Below are positions 21,961 to 33,214 of a stretch of 64,000 bases of DNA, piece after piece. How positions within the stretch are numbered: position 1 is the stretch's first letter; each line of letters starts with the position of its first letter. The position numbers and the translations under genes are program-made. The notes below the pieces were generated by a model, which saw only the letters and a program-made list of their open reading frames with translations, did not search any database and was not told where the DNA came from. Origin of the DNA: Brachypterus glaber (Eukaryota; Arthropoda; Insecta; Coleoptera; Kateretidae); the NCBI GenBank assembly GCA_958510825.1, contig CAUEHQ010000001.1, positions 124,001-188,000 of the forward strand, read 5' to 3'.

Positions 21961-23066
21961 TAATTTTAAAAATGTTATAAAAAAATGGAAGGGAGTTATC
22001 GGACTAAACTTTAATTTTTGATGAAAAGTTTCTTCAAAGAGTATTAAAAGTATTTCTTCAAATAATTATTACACTGAAAAAACGATCTGTTTGGGCCAAC
22101 CAGAAAATTATAACTAGTTTAAAAGCAGTATCTATAATGTGAAAAGTAGGTACACTGTAGGTACAATAAAATACGTTACATATAATCTTTTTCGAGGTTA
22201 TAACACGAAAAAAAGATTATTTTTAATATAAAATAAAAGAAAAAAAAATTAAATTTTTTTTATTTTTTGAATTTTATATGCTTTTTAAAGACTAAATATA
22301 CATGCAAACTTAGATACGTATATACAAGGGGAAACCCCTGAAAAAAGTATGTACACCTAAATTTCTTCTGGGAGGTAATTCCTTAAGGTTTTCTTGGAAT
22401 TTCCTTTAAGATTACCTCGAAAATTCTTGAAAATGGCCAACATTTAGTGAAGATTTCCTCGGATTTCCTTGAGAGAGAGATTACCTTTAATTTTGACTCA
22501 ATTTAAACCTGAATTTCTCAAATTATTTGAAAAATATTACTACTGAAGAAAAAGCGATTTTATCATACACAAAAAATTCAATTCAAAGTGTTTGGTAAAA
22601 TTTTGAGATCTCACTCTAAAAACAGAAAGACAAAATTGCCTTTCATTCGTACGGCAATTGTAATTTTACCTAAAGTGATACTAAAGTTTTACCTGTTTTA
22701 CTATCATATATTTAATAAAATTGCGGGTAAATTGACTGGAAATATTGTCTTTTTTTTACAATGAACTTTTAATTAACTAATTTCAAATGGTATCTTTTTT
22801 TCAGATTAGACTCTGTATTTTTTGTACTTTACATAAAAAAAATAAATATATAACTTCATGAAAAATATCACACAAAAAAAGTTATCTATGTCTATGATTT
22901 TCTTCTAGCTATAGGCTGAAGTTAGGGTCACTACATCCACGGCGGGTAATAAAACTACCTTGCAAAGACCCTATTTAGACACCTCTATAAGTTATTAGTG
23001 GTAATACCTAATTGTGCCAAAATTAATGTCAATTTGGCATTTTTTCAATGAAATTTAAAAAATGTA
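21961..23066. other. Region upstream of the transporter start codon
   Basis: AT-rich, with no ORF. Any 5' UTR and promoter of the transporter should lie here if there is no upstream non-coding exon, but I could not pick out a TATA box or initiator with confidence. A segment near 22370-22490 repeats GGAATTTCCT / GGATTTCCTT-like motifs. Confidence 0.4.
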
Positions 23067-23163
23067 ATGGTATTTATTTTGCATGAATCATCTTATCCTA
23101 CTGCGATATTCTGTATCATTGCAACTGAGTTTTGTGAAAGATTTTCTTTTTGTGGACTAAGAA
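23067..23163 (+). CDS. Transporter exon 1 (start codon, helix 1)
   Basis: ATG at 23067 has G at -3 and G at +4. There is no AG in 23041-23100, so no acceptor can lie between the upstream in-frame stop and this ATG; it is the likely start. It encodes a short N-terminus, then YPTAIFCIIATEFCERFS, matching POT helix 1 with its ExxER proton-coupling motif. The usual YYG after FS reads FCG. I place the donor at GTACGT (23164), because this phase joins to exon 2 as GLR-T-ILSIYL, matching the family's GMRTIL-type sequence. A stronger GTAAGT donor lies 4 bp downstream but would shift the frame. Confidence 0.8.
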
Positions 23164-23453
23164 GTACGTAAGTAATATCTTTAATATGCATAGTTAATCA
23201 TTTCTTATTTAATACGTTGACTGCGGACGCACATTTCGGTTGTATTCTTGAGGTGCAGTACAGGTCCCCGGGGGCTTGTAAGCAAACATTCTTGTGGTGG
23301 TACAAGTCCCCGGGGACTTATGCAGAAGTTTACATAATAATATATTTTTTCTTTATAAAACTTAAATCATTTAAATGTTATGTTTAGTAGGATATTAGAT
23401 TAATCTATGTTGACAACACTTCTAGAATGCAATGACTTTTGAAGTACTAATTA

Positions 23454-23756
23454 CACCGGCACACAAAAAAAAATTGTCTGTACACCGGGCGCCACCTATC
23501 TACGGGCATGTTTTTCGACCCGCTGAATACGAATTTCAAGTCAGTTTAGGCCGTCCAGCCTTCAATTTCGAGTAAATTGCAAAAAACTCCAAAAAATAGC
23601 GAAAATTCGATGTTTTGGCAAGAAAAAAAATTTTTACTCGAAATTGAAGGCTGGACGGCCTAAACTGACTTGAAATTCGTATTCAGCGGGTCGAAAAACA
23701 TGCCCGTAGATAGGTGGCGCCCGGTGTACAGACAATATTTTTTTTGTGTGCCGGTG
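23454..23756. mobile_element. Foldback MITE in transporter intron 1
   Basis: Arms at 23454-23576 and 23633-23756 are nearly perfect inverted copies (outer end CACCGGCACAC, inner end CGAGTAAA) around a 56-bp loop. No coding capacity. Transcribed in the pre-mRNA it would fold into a 123-bp hairpin. Confidence 0.88.
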
Positions 23757-23825
23757 CACCGGCAGTAAATAATTATTTTATTTTTTTTTTGAACACAAAT
23801 TCGGACGTTTTTAAATTTGATTATA

Positions 23826-24882
23826 CACTGCCGCGCATTAAATTCCGGACACCTAAAAAATTGACATTTTTTAAATTCAAATATTTCGAAAACTAATTAA
23901 TGGATTTGACTGATTCTTTTTTTGTTTTGAAGCTTAAACATTCTCTACTTTTGTTTGTTTTAAGAATGATTAATTTTTTTTTTCGTATTAACAGCAACAA
24001 ATAATGTACAACTATGTTTTTTACCCCATCTTCTAGGACTTGCATGGTACGCCACTGCAACTGTTTATCAAATTATTAAAGTCTTTCTTATTGCCGCACT
24101 TCTAATGAATATTTTCTTTTTTATTTTTTTACATTTTTACTTCTGGTTTAGGAGATATCAGGATTTTCCTTGTCATTTTTTCAGTTAACTTAAAAAGTAT
24201 TACATGAATTTGATTGATGCTGTGCTTTAAATTTGAAGCTTAACCGAGTTACGTTTTTCTTCTAATCAAGTTTATCAAAAATATAAATTGGGTTTGAAAA
24301 ACCTGAGTAGAAGAAAAAATAGGGTCACTTCGTCCGGAGGCAGTTCTGCGAAATCACCGTTAAGCCTCCGTCAGACGGCAATAAAAAGTTGCCCCGGGAT
24401 GAAGAAACTGTAGAAGAAGAAGTAAAAGACATGAGCGAAGAAGAAGAAGTAAAAGACATGAGCTTCAAATAAAAAACTCTGCTGATTTAGTACTTTTTGA
24501 GTTGACTGAAAAAATGACAACTTTCAGAAAAATCCTGATATCTCCTAAATTTATTTATAAACCAGAAGTAAAAAAGTAAAAAATAAAAAATAAAATATTC
24601 ATTAAAACTGCGGCAATAAGAAAGACTTTAATAATTTGATAAACAGTTGCAGTGGCGTACCATGCAAGTCCTAGAAGATGGGTTAAGAAACATAGTTGTA
24701 CATTATTTGTTGCTGTTAATACGAAATAAAAAATGTAATCATTCTTAAAATAAACAAAAGTAGAGAATGTTTAAGCCCCAAAACAAAAAAAGAATCAGTC
24801 AAATCCATTAATTAGTTTTCGAAATATTTGAATTTAAAAAACGTCAATTTTTTAATTGTCCAAAATTTAATGCGCAGCAGTG
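23826..24882. mobile_element. Tc1-like foldback element with long inverted repeats
   Basis: Ends CACTGCCGCGCATTAAA (23826) and the near-complement ending GCAGCAGTG (24882), flanked by TA on both sides. Inverted arms extend about 415 bp each (to about 24243 and from about 24467). The TA target and the CACTG...GCGCAT ends suggest Tc1/mariner relatives. It encodes no transposase. Confidence 0.8.
24255..24466 (+). repeat. Unrelated insert in the loop of the foldback element
   Basis: The loop holds a more GC-rich segment (AGGGTCACTTCGTCCGG..., GCCTCCGTCAGACGG) ending in GAAGAAGAAG-type repeats with one internal duplication (GTAAAAGACATGAG twice). It resembles the 3' end of a SINE or non-LTR element, but I cannot assign it. 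Confidence 0.4.
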
Positions 24883-25679
24883 TATAATACAACCAGTGGA
24901 CCAGAAAAAAGTGCAGTGAGGCAGGCAGAAAGGGTTCCTCACAGACAGCACAGTAGCTCACTTTAAGTGAGACTTTTTTGTCCGCTTCCCTACTGGACAT
25001 TATTCTCGCCTGACTGCACTTTTTTCCAGATCCGATTGGTATGTGACATTATGTATAGTATATATTGTATACATTTATTATTGCGGAATTTTATTCTAAT
25101 GAGTAGGCAGAGTATTTTTTAAGAAAATTTCACTGGGCTATAATGAAGGTATAATGAAAGACTTATCAAACAATATTGCAACAATTTTTTACTACACTTT
25201 CATTAACCAACTCTGTAGCGTGTGTGTGTGTTTGTGACATTTTTTTGTTTAAATAAAATTGTTGTTTTATAACAATTTTATTTATTTTTACTTTTGAGCG
25301 CTCAAGAGCATAGACAGCCTTCTCTTCTGGACAGGGCCGGACAGAGCCAGCCCTGGCCCCGGGGAACCTTTTTTCCGGGCACCCCATTTTTGCCAAAATA
25401 AATTTTTTCGCCACTGAAAAAAAAGCTTTACCCCTGACAAAAAATTGTTGCCGGGATCCTACTATCGACGCCGGGCCCCCCTCGGAGGTCGGGGCCCCGG
25501 GGAATCTTCCCCCCCTGCATCCGGGCCTGCTTCTGGGGGAAACACATGTTTTATGGTTTAACATTTTCAAATATCTAGAAAAAAAACACCTAAAATGCAA
25601 TAAAGTATATTTGCGCCGCATGCGAAATTTTTTAGAATTTTTAATATCTTGAATTTTTCGCGAAAATTTTTGCTGCCTT
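24883..25679. other. Intron 1 segment with a GC-rich block
   Basis: Bases 25316-25530 are strikingly GC-rich for this window, with GGCCCCGGGGAA and its near-complement at about 25346 and 25492, suggesting a decayed inverted-repeat element. An open frame across it (25166-25621, minus) has no recognised motif. The rest is AT-rich. Confidence 0.4.
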
Positions 25680-26600
25680 AAGGTATATTAGCAACAACAA
25701 AAAAACGATTTTTGATTTTTGGGGTTTTGGATGCACTGTACATTTTTACGTAAATTAATGAAATAAAAAAAACATTAATATCTGTAATAGTTTATTTATT
25801 ATGATTTTTTTTGTAAAGGCTTACAATAAATAATTAAAAAAAAGTAACCTATAACAAAAATTATTGAAATTATTACTAGGGCATATAATAATAACATCTC
25901 TATTCAATATATCCCAACTTCAGAATACCTTTACTCAAAAAATATCTACACCATAACATCTAACAAGGTAATCATTTAAAAACGATTCACCCCAAATATC
26001 TCGCAAACTACTTACAATATAAAAATTCTAAAAAAAGGTTAATTTGTTTTCTCAAAAGAGAAACTTAAGTATATAAATTTGATGGTTGTAACTTTTACCC
26101 CCTAACTCCCAGCTACCCCAACATTAGAATCTTAAATAGCAACCCTATCTTATGATAGTCGTTTAAAAGAGCTTAAAAAATGGTTTGGTTAAATCAAAAA
26201 TTAAATATTCCAACCCTTAACTTAAAGGTGGATGATTATATTTCAAAATAATTTGGTACAAAATATTCACAAAAATAGCTCAATATTTAAAAATAAATAA
26301 CTTCAGTTTGATTCATGGGGGTTGTAACTTCTACCCTTTAGCTACCAGCCACCCTAACTGTTTTATTTTTAATTAAATCCCGATTTTTGCAATATCCTAT
26401 TTCAAAAAGCTTAAAAGGGCTATCTTTGAGATACAAAAGTCCAAACCAAACTGACCAAATTTTTAGAATTGTTATATTGTGCTTAGTTTGCCAGATATTT
26501 GGGTTGGATTTTTACAAATAATAACCCTGTATCCAGTTAATTATATCAAATTGACGTTTTAACACGTGAAATTGTAATCACTTAATTTTGATGTTACACG
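25680..26600. repeat. Compound interspersed repeat, copy 1
   Basis: The whole segment matches 55850-56740 in reverse orientation, including a smaller element (25971-26531) with degenerate CAGGGT ends and subterminal inverted repeats (ATATTTGGG-type). It therefore spread as host repeat plus nested MITE. No ORF. Confidence 0.7.
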
Positions 26601-26809
26601 TCAAGTTACCGTGAGTGGACTTTGAAATGACATGACACGTTAAATTGACGTGAACTCATTTTGATATTTACCTAAATTTTCTTTGACGTACACTAAAGTT
26701 ATAAAGATGTAAAGGACATTTATCTTTCGTATACTAATAGTCAAATAATTTACATATTTACAACATATTTTTAGAGGAATTATTGAAATCGCTTGAATGT
26801 GGTTATAAC

Positions 26810-28193
26810 AAGAGATCGGATTTATTGAGTTTGGACTTTTTCCATAGCCGGGTACAACAAATTAATAATAATTTTATAAAAATGTTTTATAAACTATCAA
26901 ACTACTTTACAAAGAAAAGTATATAAATATTATGAACATCCCCTAACGTTTTTATTTAAGTAAAAGGAAATTTAAAAAAACATAACAGATCCGAAAATTA
27001 TGATTTGGTTGGACTTTAAATAACCCAAATTTTATTTAATAGTATTGTAACATGGTGGCTGGGTATTACTTTTATCAAGTTAAAAAAAAATCTGCCAGGC
27101 CAATTCTTTTCTATTCGCAATAACAGCTCACGTGACGTTTATAACTTGTGAAAAATGTTTTTAAAAATTAATTCGAAATTATTATTTTTACTCAAATCTT
27201 TTCTCGAATCTTTTGTTTTTCATATTATAAATAAAATATAAATAAAATACAAAATTACACAACTAAAACATACAGTGTTTGTAGAAAAAACAAACTACCA
27301 ACGAAATGTTTTTGTGTTTTATTCAATTTGTGAAGAGGTGACTTGAAGGTGAAATCTATTTGAACTCGTTATAAACATATGCTCTGCAGAGATTTAAAAG
27401 CTCTAAACTTGTTTCCGTATGCGTGCGACGAAATAAGTGAGATGTATAATCAAACGTGTACCATGTACTTTATTTTGTTGCTTAGAATCACGCGCATGCG
27501 TAAACAAGGTTTTTATTGGAAGTAAATTGAGTCATTTCGTTTAACTTATCTTAGCAATGCGAATTAGTTTCTTTTTTTGCTCAAACTTTTTCGTTTTTAA
27601 TATAATGTAATATTTATTTGTCACCGTTCATTTCATTAGTTGAATCCCCTAGTTCGTAAAACAATTACTTACTACGGTTTAATCGTTGATTGAAGATTAT
27701 CCAGAACTATAGTTCTATAGAGTTCGACGGCAATGTTTTACACTGCACATTTTGTAAAAAATACTTAACCTGGGAAAGAAAAACTAATATTTTAAGACAT
27801 GTGAATACAAAAACATATAAAGGAGATGAGGAGCAAGGACAATTTAAAATTTAAAGTAAGTAAAAAAATACAAAATTAATTTTAATCACAAGTTATACGT
27901 CATGTGACCTTTTATTGCGAATTGGCCAGGCAGACTTTTTTTTAACTTGGTAAAAGTAATACCCAGCCACCATGCCACAATACTATAAAATTAAATTTGG
28001 ATTATTAAAAAGCCTAACTAAATCGTAGTTTTCAGAATTGTTATTTTTTTAAATTTTCTTTTACTTAAATAAAACGTTATGGGATTTTCATAATATTTAT
28101 ATAATTTTCTTTAGTAATGTAGTAGTTTGGCAACATATTAAACATTTTTATAAAATTAATATGAATTTGTTAATTTATTGTATCCGATGTCTA
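26810..28193. mobile_element. hAT-type DNA element with 8-bp target duplication
   Basis: GTTATAAC occurs immediately outside both ends (26802-26809, 28194-28201), fitting the hAT pattern nTnnnnAn. Terminal repeats read AAGAGATCGGAT and, inverted, TAGACATCGGAT. Subterminal inverted homology continues for about 300 bp on each side. The interior carries a BED-type zinc-finger fragment. Confidence 0.8.
27696..27854 (+). pseudogene. BED-like zinc finger fragment of a CGGBP1-like/hAT protein
   Basis: A 52-codon frame contains VLHCTFCKKYLTWERKTNI and LRHVNTK, i.e. C-x2-C followed by a single clear His; the second expected His is Tyr or absent. It resembles the N-terminal finger of CGGBP1-like proteins, which derive from hAT transposases. 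No start codon or downstream transposase was found; it is a relic inside the hAT element. Confidence 0.6.
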
Positions 28194-28261
28194 GTTATAA
28201 CATTTAATTAGAAAGATCAAAAATGATGAAAATCTAACAATTCTTTAAGACAACATAATAA

Positions 28262-28395
28262 CAGTTTAGCACAGTATTACCTAATTTAGCTCTAGCAATA
28301 GCCTGCGTCCTCCTAGGCATGCTCCGCAGAAGTTCTTTGATGGTTTCCTGCGGAATTCGGTTCCATTCTTCCTGTGCAGTAATTCTTAATTAGTT
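28262..28395 (-). pseudogene. Tc1 transposase C-terminal relic, minus strand
   Basis: On the minus strand it reads EEWNRIPQETIKEL-like sequence and RSMPRRTQAI, the usual Tc1 C-terminus. It is an inverted, diverged copy of 28905-29035, so two Tc1 relics face each other. Confidence 0.65.
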
Positions 28396-28593
28396 ATGAG
28401 CTGAATTTCGTGCTCGTCTCATATGGAAGCCAGATAAACGTGGTCGAGTATAAAGAAGGTCTGGGGATTGATTGACTGATTGATTTATTTACTAAGAGAC
28501 TTTCTAGGCTGTTTACTAGATTTGCATTGGAGATAATAGCTTCTGGGTTGCCGTTTCCAAAGTTCTGAATGTAATCTTGCAAATAAACTTTAG

Positions 28594-29035
28594 CTTTGGT
28601 GGCGGTTCAATCATGCTTTGGGGTGACATTAGTTGGGAGAGTCGCACGGAGCTTACTGAGATGAATTTAAGAAAGAATACATAACATCCTTGAAAAACTT
28701 GTTCTACCTAATGCCGGCTTCATTGGATACGATAACTTCGTGCTAATGCCCGTGCGCATGTGTGGAAGTGATCCAGTATCTTGAAGCTATTGGGATTGAG
28801 GCACTAGACTGACCACCAATGAGTCCTGATGCAAATCCATAGAACATGTATGGGACATTCTAAAGCCAAATATACGAGCTCCTAACTAAATTGCAAAATT
28901 ATGAATTGCTGCACATGAAGAATGGAATCGAATTCCGCAAGAAACTATCGAAGACCTTCTGCGGAGCAAACCCAGGGTGATGCAGTTATACCCAGAGCTA
29001 GAGGAGGAAATACAAGTACTAAATTGTTATTAAGC
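28594..29035 (+). pseudogene. Tc1 transposase relic, plus strand
   Basis: Starts with GGGSIMLWGDISWESRTEL, typical of Tc1 between the first and second catalytic Asp. It then decays with several stops and frameshifts: NARAHV is visible in another frame, and a WNRIPQ-like block and ARGGNT near the end. It ends 92 bp before transporter exon 2. Confidence 0.75.
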
Positions 29036-29127
29036 TTAAATCGAAAACTAATTTTATGATATACTATATCAAAACCTAACAGGTTCAGCCAACTTCGATG
29101 TTACTTATCAATTTACTTTTATTTCAG

Positions 29128-29269
29128 CAATTTTATCCATTTATTTAAGAAATAGTTTGCTTTTTTCTGAAAACGAATCTACAGTTATATACCATGTGTT
29201 TAATATGTTCTGTTACATAGTGCCCTTGGCAGGAGCGATATGCGCTGATAGTTATATAGGTCGTTACAG
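29128..29269 (+). CDS. Transporter exon 2 (helix 2 and signature 1)
   Basis: Acceptor TTTATTTCAG, donor GTAACT. It encodes ILSIYLRNSLLFSEN, TVIYHVFNMFCYIVPLAGA and ICADSYIGRYR. The last part matches the PTR2 family signature (GA-x-x-ADS-x-x-G-[RK]-[FY]-[RK]). Begins with two bases completing the codon split by intron 1 and ends two bases into a codon. Confidence 0.92.
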
Positions 29270-29289
29270 GTAACTATATTTAAGGAGTA

Positions 29290-29542
29290 TAGTGCAAGAG
29301 TGGCCCATCTCACTTTATGGAAATATTGAGATAATGACGATTGAAATTTCTCTGATTTTTCTCTGCTTGATCTACGACATATTTATCAAAAAAAATATGT
29401 TTGGGGTTTTATACAACATTGAGCTTATGTATGACGACAAATTTATTTTTTAAACTTTACTTTCTCGGAGAAAAAAATTGGTGGGCCACTATAATAGTTG
29501 CACCACTATACATGATGTTCATTTTGGGCCACTATTGCACTA
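29290..29542. mobile_element. MITE with 18-bp terminal inverted repeats in intron 2
   Basis: TAGTGCAAGAGTGGCCCA (29290-29307) and its complement with one change (29525-29542) bound a 253-bp AT-rich element without ORF. It starts 20 bp after transporter exon 2. Confidence 0.75.
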
Positions 29543-31079
29543 CGATCTAATCTAACATTTTACTTTGCATTTTGATTATTTTTGTATGTGCAAAAAAATC
29601 GTTATTTAATAACAGAATAGTCAATATACCAACAATTGTGCTCTGGAATAATTAAAGAAAGGGTTTTTTTACTGTTCTTACCTTTAAAAATAAAAAATAA
29701 CTATTGCGTATACGCTCGACCATTTTTAAATCAGTTAATTTTTTGGGATAACTTACCTCTTATATGTCATTATTAGATCATTTTTAAAAATTTTTATTTA
29801 GACTTGACCATTTTAATGTAACGGTGCACGGCAAATTTTGCTTTTTCAACATGTTACAAAATCTTAAATATCCCCGGTTGTTAATATGTTACAAATTTAA
29901 AACAAAATCTTAAATATCCCCGGTTGTAAATGTTACAAATTTAAGACAAAATAAAATAGGCTATATTTAAAAAAAAGTTTTTTTTTAAATAATATTTTAA
30001 AAATCGTAAAAAGTGTGAGCTAAAATATTTTTAAAGGGGGCTGGTCTGGGGGTCAATATTTTTTTTTAGATAGCTACTAAATGATGACTACTAAATACTC
30101 CCATATTTTCAGTAGTAATATCATAAGTGCATGTTGAATTATCGATAATTTTTTTACTGTATTAAAATTAAAATTATTAAAATAATATTTTGTTTGGCAA
30201 TTGTTTGAGTGCATTTTTTGTGTTACAAAATTTCGAGACCGCAGGTGGAGGAATTTTGACGAAAAATGCACGAAAACAATTTCCTTAACCAAAATGTTTT
30301 TTTATATACAGTAAAAAATTATGTATAATTCAACATGCACGAATGGTATTTTGAAAGACTATTTCACAAACAAAATAAGAAAGTATATAATTTTACCATG
30401 TTTAATGTTGTTTCATATTTAAATTAAAAACTTAAGAACGAAACAACAATATTACTTTACAACTATAATTAAAAATTTAAATCTCAAATTTGCTGCGCTT
30501 TTTAAAACCATGATGTTCACTTGTTCGCGAATATTGCCAAGTCTAAACTTCGCTTGAGGGATATTTTATGCTTGAGATTATTCCAATAAAATAGTTCTCA
30601 TATATTTTAGCGTTTAAATGAAGATCATTGCTGTTTTTGTTTAAAAAGTTTAGTTTTCAAGTGAAAAGAAATAATATAACGGGTGTTTCCACCCTTAAAA
30701 AAACAATTTGCGATCGGTTTCTAATAAAGTTAAACTGAGTGGTCTGTTTATATCAAGATTCAATTAAATAAATTAAAGTTTATGAATATCAGTGATTTAA
30801 AGCTTTTAAGATGGAAAGTGCAAAAATATATTATCCGAAATTAATTAGGGTTTATACCTAGGATGTTTTGGTAATAAAATAAGCATTTATATTGTTTATA
30901 AATAAAAATAAATCAACTAAAGGTAAGCTTCACAAATTAAAAACACATTTTGCAAAAATATAACATTTATTAAGATGTCATTAACTGTCAGTCTTGTTTC
31001 CATAGTAACCAAGTGATAATTGCACATGTGCAAAAATTATTAGATTCATTTTGATCTGATTGGTCAAAAATGCAAGGTT
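29543..31079. other. Intron 2 sequence, low information
   Basis: AT-rich. A unit with TCTTAAATATCCCCGGTTG is tandemly duplicated at about 29855-29945. No exon or TE domain was recognised. Confidence 0.45.
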
Positions 31080-31690
31080 TTGATTGGCCTGTATTGGCCT
31101 GATAATTTTTCTCTAAGTAGTCGAAAAAAAAAGTAAAATACTGTGAAACTTTGCGCTTGTAGCTTGCTACGATATCTGAAAAATCTCCGCTTATAAATAG
31201 TATAAAAATTTAAAACAAATACCATTATCTGCCAAATTTCTGCTACATTTTTTGAAAAAAAGTTTTTTTCTTAATTATGTTTCAAAATGGGTTAAAAATG
31301 GTCTCAAATTTACGGTTAAAAAATCGTAAAAAGCGGAAATTTTAACTAAAATATTTTTGAAATGGGGCCTGTTTTTTTTTAATATTTTATATGATAAAGC
31401 CTTTTATGTGATTAGCCGACAGTATTATTTGCTGAGTTGATTATTTTCCTCTAAATAGTCGAAAAAACAAATACAAAATACCTTGAAATTTTGCGTTTGT
31501 AAGATATCTGAAATATATCCGCTTGTAAGCAGGATAAAAATTTAAAACAAAAATGATTTCCTGCAAAATACGATAGACTACATTTTCGTTAAAAAAGTTT
31601 TTTAATATTATTTTTCAAAATGGGTTAAAAATGGTCTAAAAATTACAGTTAAAAAATCGTAAAAAACGTCCAAACGAAAATTAGGTAGTA
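31080..31690. repeat. Diverged tandem duplication of about 300 bp
   Basis: 31090-31380 and 31430-31690 share the same order of blocks (TAGTCGAAAAAA, ATATCTGAAA, CCGCTTATAA/CCGCTTGTAA, AATGGGTTAAAAATGGTCT, AAAAATCGTAAAAA). It ends about 80 bp before exon 3. Confidence 0.7.
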
Positions 31691-31767
31691 ACAGTTTTTA
31701 TCAAGGAAAATTATCTAATGTAAGAAAAGTAATTTAATAACCTACATAATATTATTTTATTTTTAAG

Positions 31768-31854
31768 AACGATACGAAACTTTTCATTGATTTATTTACT
31801 GGGAAATATTCTTATGTGTATTGCTGCTGTTCCAATCGCCGATGTATCTCCGGT
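31768..31854 (+). CDS. Transporter exon 3 (helix 3)
   Basis: Acceptor TTATTTTTAAG, donor GTAAGT. It encodes TIRNFSLIYLLGNILMCIAA then VPIADVSP. Position and hydrophobicity match helix 3 of POT transporters after the ADS-x-x-G signature. Phase 2 at both ends. Confidence 0.88.
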
Positions 31855-33214
31855 GTAAGTATTCCATAGATCTATAGAATATACCGTCAACCGGGTATAC
31901 TGAACGTTTTTTTTACATTTTTGAACGTAATTTTGGAACTCTATTAAAAAATCGCTTATTCTGTTTTCGAGTTTCGAGTTTGTTTTTATAACACCCTAAA
32001 AGTAAAATAGTTTGTTTAGAATTTTTTTGATTTTTCGTCTTTGGATATAACCCAGGGTTTGGGTATATATCGAACGAAAGTTTTTTTTTTATAGAAACGC
32101 AAGTCTAGTTGATATTGGATCTCAGTAATACTTTAATCAAAAGACCCGTATTTATAAAAAAGGGTTGTGATGGCTTAAAATTTGAAATTTAAATAAAAAT
32201 GGATAATATGAAACCAAAAAAGCACGATATCCAATAAAAATACATAAATAAAAATTAAAGTTTATTTTGAATATAGAAATATTATAAAAGTTATCATAAA
32301 CATATAAATTGCCTATAAAAAGTTATAATAAACATATAAATTGGCTATAAAAAAAATGTTAAAACGAGAGAGATATAAAAATATTAAGTTATAATTTATA
32401 ATATTAATTTATAACTTTTTATGCTCCTTAAAATTCCTCATACATTTATTTTACTTCAATTATATTTGGATCCGGCACACTGTAAGTTTCAGCAACTTGC
32501 CCAAACGATATTTTTTCATCTTTAACTCCCATGTAACACAAAATGGCGGTATATCGGTGGTATATCACTCTCCATTACCAATGACTATTACTGTTAGTAA
32601 TAAGAATTTGGTGATATATCGTGATATAGCATGGTTATAGACCCGCTTTATCACCAATTTGGGGAAACCAAACGGTGGCGGTTACCAAATTATGTTACCG
32701 TTATGTTACCGGCCGTCTAAACATGAGCAAAGCTTATTTTGTCAGCTGGTATTGATGTCTCTGTCTTTCTATCGTAAAATTAATATTTTATTTATTTTTA
32801 TTTTTATAACAATGTCTGTCAGTTTATGTTCTAAAATACTTAACCTAGTAACCAATCATAATAAATACCTAAAAAATTATATTAAAATAGTGAAAAATAG
32901 ATGTGCCTATCATTATTTACTGTGTAAATGTGTGTTGTAGATCCGAAAAATCCACGCGCCCCCTGAAATAGTACTTCTTGAGAATAATATCTGTTCTAAA
33001 ATGCCTTTAAAAAATAGTTTTTTTTTATGAAATTGTTGATAAAAGTAAGTTTTTATTGTTATCCGAAACAAATTTAAGTATACTTTTATTTAAAACTATA
33101 AACTATAACAAAATAATAATTAAATTATACTTTTTTTTTGGCAGATAAAAATGGCCGATTTTCGATGGTGCTATATTGATATCCCAAAATCTTTTTTATT
33201 ACTTTCAGTAAATA

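Noticed and set aside
25166..25621. 151-codon minus-strand frame in GC-rich DNA
   Set aside because: Proline/glycine-rich by composition, no motif, and it crosses a decayed repeat.
23163..29128. Frameshift between transporter exons 1 and 2
   Set aside because: Joining at the strong GTAAGT donor gives a +1 mismatch, but the GTACGT donor 4 bp earlier restores phase and the conserved peptide, so no lesion needs to be assumed.
32659..32940. 93-codon frame in intron 3
   Set aside because: No motif; hydrophobic run from T-rich DNA, no relation to the transporter phase.
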